Assembly: GCA_018398995.1 (NCBI GenBank)
Contig: CP073759.1
Location: 372,001 to 436,000 of the forward strand
Reading direction: 5' to 3'
From: Methylophilaceae bacterium
GTDB lineage: Bacteria; Pseudomonadota; Gammaproteobacteria; Burkholderiales; Methylophilaceae
DNA: 64,000 nucleotides
Shown here: piece by piece, positions 58,597 through 64,000 of the stretch
Position numbering within the stretch: position 1 is the stretch's first letter
Layout: every line of letters starts with the position of its first letter
Notes under the pieces: model-generated
What the model was told of the DNA's origin: nothing
Database searches by the model: none
Seen by the model: only the letters and a program-made list of their open reading frames with translations
Translations under genes and position numbers: made by a program

Positions 58597-59199
58597 TTAG
58601 CGTTCGCCGTGCAGAATCTCAACTAATTTGATTGCCTGTTGTTCCATATCCAACAACAATGCATCTACTTTTGAGCGGAAAAAACGGTAAGTAATCATCG
58701 CTGGTACCGCCACAACAATACCAGCGGCCGTATTGTACAAAGCAACTGAAATACCACGAGCAAACTGTGCGACATCATGTCCAGAGTTGGTAAAAGCACC
58801 AAACAGTTCCACCATACCAATCACGGTACCCAACAAACCGAGCAACGGTGCTACCGTTGCAATTGTACCCAGTGTTGATAGATATTTTTCTAATTGGTGA
58901 GCCACTGCGCGGCCTGTTTCTTCTATTGACTCTTTTGTGATTTCTCTTGAATTTTTTTCATTTGCTAGGGCACTAGCAAATATCTTACCTAATAGTGAGT
59001 GACTTTCTAATTTGGCTAGACTATCTTTATTTATAACGCCTTGTCCCATCCATTTTTTCACTTCTGGCAGTAAATTGCTTGGCGCGACAATTTCACTACG
59101 TAGCGCCCAAAAACGCTCAACAATAATCGCCAGTGCAATAATTGAAGCAAAAATCAACGGCCAAATTGGCCAACCTGCGGCTATAATAATTTCCCACAC
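58597..59199 (-). CDS. exbB: MotA/TolQ/ExbB proton channel protein
   Basis: A 200-residue inner-membrane protein with three helices; helices 2 and 3 carry the proton-channel stretch TIATVAPLLGLLGTVIGMVELF and GISVALYNTAAGIVVAVPAM. It acts with ExbD, encoded 31 bases downstream. In betaproteobacteria this ExbBD pair near msbA is usual. Whether TonB or another partner is energised cannot be told here. Confidence 0.91.
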   Translation of the reverse strand: MWEIIIAAGWPIWPLIFASIIALAIIVERFWALRSEIVAPSNLLPEVKKWMGQGVINKDSLAKLESHSLLGKIFASALANEKNSREITKESIEETGRAVAHQLEKYLSTLGTIATVAPLLGLLGTVIGMVELFGAFTNSGHDVAQFARGISVALYNTAAGIVVAVPAMITYRFFRSKVDALLLDMEQQAIKLVEILHGER

Positions 59200-59281
59200 A
59201 GTGGTAGCTCCTTAATTAAATCCATCAAAACAAACTTTCGTTACTTTAGCTTAGATGCGTACCGTTGGGCAAGTTTAGACT

Positions 59282-61663
59282 TCATAAATATTGATCATGC
59301 CAATACTTTCTATGACTGAATCGCCAGGCATTGACTTGTAAATTGCCTACCTCTTTAAAATCAAACACGATTGCACCATGATAATCTGATCGATAGCTTG
59401 TTACTGCTTTGTTTCGATATCGATCAACCACATCAGACTTTGGGTGTTTAAACCGATTTAAATACCCAACGGTAAAAACAACATACTCAGCGCCAACTGC
59501 TTTAATAAAAGTGCTTGTTGAAGATGTTTTACTGCCGTGGTGTGGCGCGATGATGACATCACTTTTTAGCTTATTTTTGTAATTTTGTAGCAAAATCGCT
59601 TCCGCTTCTTTTTCAATATCGCCGGTGAGTAATACTGAGCCATAGCGACTAGTAACCTTCATCACACAACTGCTGTTATTGTCTGAAAGGGTAAGCGCTT
59701 CATCCGCGTCTAACATAGGGTGTATCATTTCAAACATCACATTATCCCATACCCATTTCTGCCCGCTATGGCATGTATATTGTGTTGGCATCGTGTTTGT
59801 TATTCTTGGCAGTGTGTAGGAACTAGCTAGCCATTTAGTTGGTATTTGCGCCAATACTGATGCAGCACCTCCACTGTGATCTTTATCATCGTGACTAATG
59901 ACTAATGCATCGAGTTGGTTAATCCCTTGGCTACGTAGATAGGGGATAATCACTTTGTTACCTGCATCGTTATCTGCACTATATCGGTCACCTGTTTCAT
60001 AAACCATGGTGTGGGTTGCGGTTTTGATGACAACCGATAATCCTTGCCCAACATCTAATACAGTGACTTGCATTTGCCCCTCAAACAGTTTGTCTGGTGC
60101 AACAAATATCATGGGTGTCATCAATATTAAACCTAACCATCGCTGAGGAAAGCCACGCGGTAGCAATAACCATAATGCACCAATAATTGCCAAGCCAATG
60201 GCCCATATTGGCGCAGATGCTTGTTGCCATGTTGAAAATGGAAAGCTCGCTAACCAAACTAGCGCTTGCATACAAACTGCAAGTATCCATTGAGCAGCTT
60301 GTAATATAAAATCGAACGGTAATAAAGCACCAACAATTGATAATGGTACAATCAATAAACTAATGGCCGGAATGGCGAATGCATTAGCAAGCGGCGAAAC
60401 CATGGATGCTTGTCCAAACATCAGGATGAGGAGTGGCAATAGCCCCAGTGTGACTGACCATTGGGTATTAGCCGCTTCAATAAGCCAATGCCTTAATTGC
60501 AAGCGATTAACAGTGGCATAAGCAATCACAGCAACAGCACAAAAAGATAACCAAAAACCTGGTGCAATAACCGCCCAAGGATCTAGCAATACCACTACCA
60601 GCAATGCAATCGTCAATATACGTGCTATTGATACCCGCTTGCTTAGCAAAAGTGCAAGGGCAAAAGTGGCTAACATATATAACGCTCGCTGGGTTGGGAC
60701 AGATAGACCAGCCAAACAAGCATAGCTTAAGGCGGCTAATACGCCAGCAATAGTAGCTGCTTTTTTGGTTGGCAATCTCACTGCTAAATAAGGAAATCGT
60801 CGCCAGATAAAGAACTTAAGACCAAATGCTAAACCTGCCAACATGCTGATGTGCAATCCAGAAATGCTCATCAAATGATTAACACCAGTGCGCAAAAACA
60901 CCTGCCAATCTTGTGCATGAATCTGGCTATGGTCGCCAATCACCAAGGCGCGAATGACACCTGCATAGGGTTGATGTGTTAATGATTGGGTGATGCGATT
61001 GCCGATTTTTTCACGGCAGTATTCAATCATATAGTGTGGTCGCCATACAAAATCGGCTAATTTCTCTCGTCTATTCTGATTGCGTATATAACCCATAGCG
61101 CGAATATGTTGAGCGAGTGCCCATGCTTCAAAATCAAAGCCATGCGGGTTATAAGTGGTGTGCGGACGTTTCAATCTCACGGTTAATCGCCACCGTTGCC
61201 CCGCACTAAATATTGAAGGTGTTAATAAAGGTAATTGATCGGCCTCCTCTGCCAATTGATGCCAAAGGTGACGTTGGTAATCAGTCAGCGCTATGTGTTT
61301 GGGGACTTGTGCGTTAGGCGTAATGACCTGCTCGACGTCAAAACGAAACTGCTCACCGCGATGAGTGACCTCTGATAGGGAAGCAACCACCCCAATTATC
61401 TCAATATCTTGCTGCTCCCACGACCTTGGCAAGGCGTCACTTAATCTGAGCGTGGCAAAGCCAGCCGCGTAAAAAAAGCCAAGCCAAGCTACTGTCAACA
61501 CAATCAGTATGCGTTTGATATGCCATTGCTGACTTTCAAACTTATATGCAATGACGATAAGCAGACAGGCTGGAACCAGAACCCAAGACATTGCAGGCAA
61601 ACTTGGTTGCTGCTGCAATAACCAAACACCAGCCACAAAAGCTGCAACAATGAATATGAGCAT
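59282..61663 (-). CDS. comEC: DNA internalisation protein ComEC/Rec2
   Basis: A 793-residue membrane protein: N-terminal helices and OB-like domain (to about 210), the competence domain (about 240-510, with VNHLMSISGLHISMLAGLAF) and a C-terminal metallo-beta-lactamase domain with HDDKDHSGG (about 588-596) and IAPHHGSKTSST. It passes single-stranded DNA across the inner membrane in natural transformation and may degrade one strand. Its start is at 61663. Confidence 0.94.
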   Translation of the reverse strand: MLIFIVAAFVAGVWLLQQQPSLPAMSWVLVPACLLIVIAYKFESQQWHIKRILIVLTVAWLGFFYAAGFATLRLSDALPRSWEQQDIEIIGVVASLSEVTHRGEQFRFDVEQVITPNAQVPKHIALTDYQRHLWHQLAEEADQLPLLTPSIFSAGQRWRLTVRLKRPHTTYNPHGFDFEAWALAQHIRAMGYIRNQNRREKLADFVWRPHYMIEYCREKIGNRITQSLTHQPYAGVIRALVIGDHSQIHAQDWQVFLRTGVNHLMSISGLHISMLAGLAFGLKFFIWRRFPYLAVRLPTKKAATIAGVLAALSYACLAGLSVPTQRALYMLATFALALLLSKRVSIARILTIALLVVVLLDPWAVIAPGFWLSFCAVAVIAYATVNRLQLRHWLIEAANTQWSVTLGLLPLLILMFGQASMVSPLANAFAIPAISLLIVPLSIVGALLPFDFILQAAQWILAVCMQALVWLASFPFSTWQQASAPIWAIGLAIIGALWLLLPRGFPQRWLGLILMTPMIFVAPDKLFEGQMQVTVLDVGQGLSVVIKTATHTMVYETGDRYSADNDAGNKVIIPYLRSQGINQLDALVISHDDKDHSGGAASVLAQIPTKWLASSYTLPRITNTMPTQYTCHSGQKWVWDNVMFEMIHPMLDADEALTLSDNNSSCVMKVTSRYGSVLLTGDIEKEAEAILLQNYKNKLKSDVIIAPHHGSKTSSTSTFIKAVGAEYVVFTVGYLNRFKHPKSDVVDRYRNKAVTSYRSDYHGAIVFDFKEVGNLQVNAWRFSHRKYWHDQYL

Positions 61664-61674
61664 CGTTATTTTTT

Positions 61675-61713
61675 GTTCTTATTATTCGTTCTTATTATTG
61701 CTTTTTAATTATT
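61675..61713. repeat. AT-rich short direct repeat before comEC
   Basis: GTTCTTATTATT occurs twice in tandem (61675-61686 and 61688-61699), followed by related GCTTTTTAATTATT. It lies in the 135-base gap between comEC and lolD. It is low-complexity sequence and may vary in length. Confidence 0.55.
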
Positions 61714-61798
61714 GCTTCTTAAATATTGAGTCGCGTCATAAAAGAGCTGACCAGCGCTCAATCTTAATGCGTTTGCTACAAAAACTGACTAAGAAGCG

Positions 61799-62473
61799 TT
61801 AAATCAATGGTTGTAAATAACCATCTTCTAATCGATATTGCCGTTGCATTTTACTTGCCAATGATAAATCATGGGTAACCACAATTAAACTTGTATTCAA
61901 TACCGCATTAATTTCAATCAACAAATCAAATACTTGGTTTGCCGTGACTCTATCTAAATTGCCTGTCGGCTCATCCGCTAATATACAAGCAGGCTCTGTC
62001 ACTAAAGCCCGTGCTAAGGCTGCGCGTTGACGCTCTCCGCCTGATAGTTCACCTGGCATATGCTCTAAACGATGCGATAACCCGACTTTTGCTAATAGTT
62101 GCTGCGCCTGTAACAAAGCTTGCTTGCGCGGCATGCGCCCTATCAGTAAAGGTAACGCGACATTTTCTATTGCCGTAAACTCGGGTAATAAGTGATGAAA
62201 CTGGTAGACAAATCCTAAAGAGTCATTACGGATTTGACCTTTTCTTGCCTCAGATAGGGTATGTAACGGATTACCAAGCAACGCCACCTCACCAGCCGTT
62301 GGTCTATCCAAGCCGCCCAGCAGATGCAACAAAGTGCTTTTTCCAGAACCAGAAGCACCAACAATAGCAATTTGCTCACCTTTGTTAAGGGTTAAATCAA
62401 TACCATTTAATACAGCGACATCTAGTCCTGCATATGTTTTTTTAAGCCCTTGACAGGAAACAATGCTATTCAT
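61799..62473 (-). CDS. lolD: Lipoprotein release ABC transporter ATPase
   Basis: A 224-residue ABC ATPase: Walker [19 protein letters not shown] (about 37-54), Q-loop [12 protein letters not shown] with the LolD-type FHHLLPEF, signature [15 protein letters not shown], Walker [13 protein letters not shown]. The ATG at 62473 is chosen; the frame extends to 62533. It overlaps the lolC stop by eight bases (ATGAATAG). It drives transfer of lipoproteins to LolA. Confidence 0.94.
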   Translation of the reverse strand: MNSIVSCQGLKKTYAGLDVAVLNGIDLTLNKGEQIAIVGASGSGKSTLLHLLGGLDRPTAGEVALLGNPLHTLSEARKGQIRNDSLGFVYQFHHLLPEFTAIENVALPLLIGRMPRKQALLQAQQLLAKVGLSHRLEHMPGELSGGERQRAALARALVTEPACILADEPTGNLDRVTANQVFDLLIEINAVLNTSLIVVTHDLSLASKMQRQYRLEDGYLQPLI

Positions 62474-63749
62474 AACGCAAAGCCTCTGCTGGGTTAATCT
62501 TGGATGCTTTATAACTAGGGTACAGTGTGGCAATGAAACTTAATACTACAGAAGTCATGATAATGGTCACAGTGTCACGCCATTCTAATTTTGAAGGTAG
62601 CTCGCTAATGTAATACACATCTTTTGCTAAAAACTGTACTTGAAACAAGTTTTCTATAAACGGAATAATCGTATCAATATGCAATGCAATCGCAATACCT
62701 AAGATAGCACCAAAAAACGTGCCGATAACACCAATCAGCGCACCTTGAATAATAAAAATTTGCATAATGCTGGCTGGACTGGCGCCTAACGTGCGCATAA
62801 TTGCAATGTCAGCACGCTTATCGGTTACAGCCATGACCAAAGTAGAGACAATATTAAACGCAGCTACGGCAACAATTAACGTCAGAATAATAAACATGAC
62901 TCGCTTTTCTAATTGTATCGCTTTAAAAAAGTTTGCATGTTGCCGCGTCCAGTCAGTGATGTAATACGATCCTAGTGGCAATAAGTGTCTGTTTAGCTCT
63001 ATCGCCATCGCAGGCGCATCAAATAAATCGTTAATTTTTAAGCGCAAACCTGAAATCTGATCGCCCATACGATAAAGCTTGGCAGCATCTTGAATGTCAA
63101 TCAACGCCAAACCCGCGTCATACTCATACATCCCAATTTGGAACAATCCCACAACATTAAATTGCTTCAGGCGCGGAATGACGCCAGTCGGTGTAAACTG
63201 CCCTTGCGGCGCCATTAGCACTACTTTATCACCGACACTCACCCCCAAGTTGTAAGCTAAATCGGCGCCCAAGATAATATTAAACTCACCTGGCACCAAG
63301 TCTGACAGCTGTCCAACTTGCATACTTTTACCTAAATCTGCGACGTTATCTTCCTGCTCGGGCAATACACCGCGTATTAAGGCTCCTTGTACTGCTTGCC
63401 CATAACTCAACATACCTTGTGCCATGATATAAGGCGCACTTGCTTGTACATTGGGTTGTGCTGCTACTTGCTTGGCTAACGACTGCCAGCGACTCAGTTT
63501 ATTGGAATTTTCGGTAATCTCAATATGTGAGGCCACGCCAAGGATGCGATTGCGTAATTCCGCTTGAAAACCATTCATTACCGACAACACAATAATGAGT
63601 GCAGCAACACCTAAAGCAATGCCAATCATACTGGTCAAAGAGATGAAAGAAATAAAATGATTTTTACGTTTGGCGCGCGTATAACGAAAACCAATAAACC
63701 ATTCATATGGCAGACTTACTGTTGAAAAAAGTGGTCGAAAAAATGACAT
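62466..63749 (-). CDS. lolC: Lipoprotein-releasing transmembrane protein LolC/E
   Basis: A 427-residue MacB-type permease: first helix at about 35-58 ([20 protein letters not shown]), large periplasmic domain (about 60-260), three C-terminal FtsX-like helices (about 275-415). The N-terminal [20 protein letters not shown] is typical. Only one such gene precedes lolD, so it may work as a homodimer (LolF-type) if no second is present. The gap to ribE (divergent) is 111 bases. Confidence 0.92.
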   Translation of the reverse strand: MSFFRPLFSTVSLPYEWFIGFRYTRAKRKNHFISFISLTSMIGIALGVAALIIVLSVMNGFQAELRNRILGVASHIEITENSNKLSRWQSLAKQVAAQPNVQASAPYIMAQGMLSYGQAVQGALIRGVLPEQEDNVADLGKSMQVGQLSDLVPGEFNIILGADLAYNLGVSVGDKVVLMAPQGQFTPTGVIPRLKQFNVVGLFQIGMYEYDAGLALIDIQDAAKLYRMGDQISGLRLKINDLFDAPAMAIELNRHLLPLGSYYITDWTRQHANFFKAIQLEKRVMFIILTLIVAVAAFNIVSTLVMAVTDKRADIAIMRTLGASPASIMQIFIIQGALIGVIGTFFGAILGIAIALHIDTIIPFIENLFQVQFLAKDVYYISELPSKLEWRDTVTIIMTSVVLSFIATLYPSYKASKINPAEALRYE

Positions 63750-63860
63750 TGCGAAATCTTAACAGCATATGGCTTGAAGATTTCAAGCGTTTTAAAAAAA
63801 ATTAAGGCTGACGGCTTTTAATGCATGGATAAAATAGAATGAGAACGGTAAAATGGCAGG

Positions 63861-64000
63861 ATGTTTACTGGAATTATTCAAGCGGTTGGTGAAATACAAC
63901 CAACCACATATTCAAATGGCGATATTCAAATCAGTATTGAAGCCCATCAACTTGACTTAAGCGATGTCAAATTAGGGGATAGCATTGCCGTTAATGGCGT
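63861..64000 (+). CDS. ribE: Riboflavin synthase alpha chain, N-terminal part (partial)
   Basis: The window ends inside this gene. The first 46 residues start MFTGIIQAVGEI and contain LGDSIAVNGV, the first lumazine-binding repeat of riboflavin synthase. The enzyme forms riboflavin from two 6,7-dimethyl-8-ribityllumazine molecules. No FMN riboswitch was seen in the short upstream gap. Confidence 0.9.
   Translation, partial: MFTGIIQAVGEIQPTTYSNGDIQISIEAHQLDLSDVKLGDSIAVNG

Noticed and set aside
63750-63860. FMN riboswitch before ribE
   Set aside because: The gap is only 111 bases and lacks the conserved RFN-element blocks.

Overview
The window is a chromosomal segment of a Gram-negative bacterium, most likely a betaproteobacterium of the Methylophilaceae type (Methylotenera-like). 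This rests on the AT-leaning base composition and on gene orders typical of beta/gammaproteobacteria: rnm-yciO-M50 protease-trpS-scpA-scpB-rluB, yciB-yciI-bolA-ppiC, comEC-exbB-exbD-msbA-lpxK-ycaR-kdsB and lolC-lolD. The family assignment is inference; no rRNA or methanol-oxidation gene is present to settle it. No tRNA, rRNA, CRISPR array, transposase or phage gene was seen. The window opens in the last codons of tadA and ends in the first codons of riboflavin synthase.

Region by region. 1-7.7 kb: a minus-strand block holding a peptide-type ABC importer (lipoprotein binding protein plus two permeases) with a YkuD L,D-peptidase gene inserted between binding protein and permeases, then a methyltransferase, nagZ and a Bax-inhibitor-like membrane protein; the mix suggests murein-peptide recycling. 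7.7-11 kb: ammonium transporter with a well-matched sigma-54 promoter, a DoxX protein and rlmD. 11-12.9 kb: a membrane-protein gene interrupted by an in-frame TGA, followed by a gene-free kilobase of inverted, structured repeats. 12.9-19.8 kb: PPK2, small exported or unknown proteins, a PolB-like exonuclease, then the minus-strand operon dsbB-cysM-ydbH-ynbE-ydbL (disulfide formation, cysteine synthesis, envelope lipid-transport proteins). 19.8-27.7 kb: xseA, an M48 lipoprotein protease, dapD, a membrane GGDEF-EAL protein, and the overlapping set arsC-like/dapE/prmB. 27.7-33.7 kb: rluB, scpB, scpA, trpS, M50 protease, yciO-like, rnm (all minus). 33.8-38 kb: yciB, yciI, bolA, ppiC, then feoAB behind a Fur-box-like palindrome. 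38-48.3 kb: purL, a secreted ankyrin protein, a flavocytochrome c pair (cytochrome plus FccB-like flavoprotein), a PQQ-type sugar dehydrogenase, unknown small proteins, a DUF455 ferritin-like protein and serB. 48.4-54.3 kb: a membrane-bound haem c protein, sucCD, a second secreted ankyrin protein, nadE and glnB. 54.4-63.7 kb (minus): kdsB, ycaR, lpxK, msbA, exbD, exbB, comEC, lolD, lolC.

How the genes work together. Much of the window serves envelope construction: Kdo activation (kdsB), lipid A phosphorylation (lpxK) and flipping (msbA), lipoprotein release (lolCD), murein turnover (nagZ, YkuD, peptide importer), periplasmic folding (dsbB, ppiC, M48 protease) and lipid transport (ydbH-ynbE-ydbL). 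Nitrogen status links amt and glnB, although the two genes lie 45 kb apart here. The least understood parts are the redox and secreted-protein cluster at 42.2-47.4 kb, the haem membrane protein at 48.4 kb, the interrupted gene at 11.2 kb and the repeat region at 12 kb.
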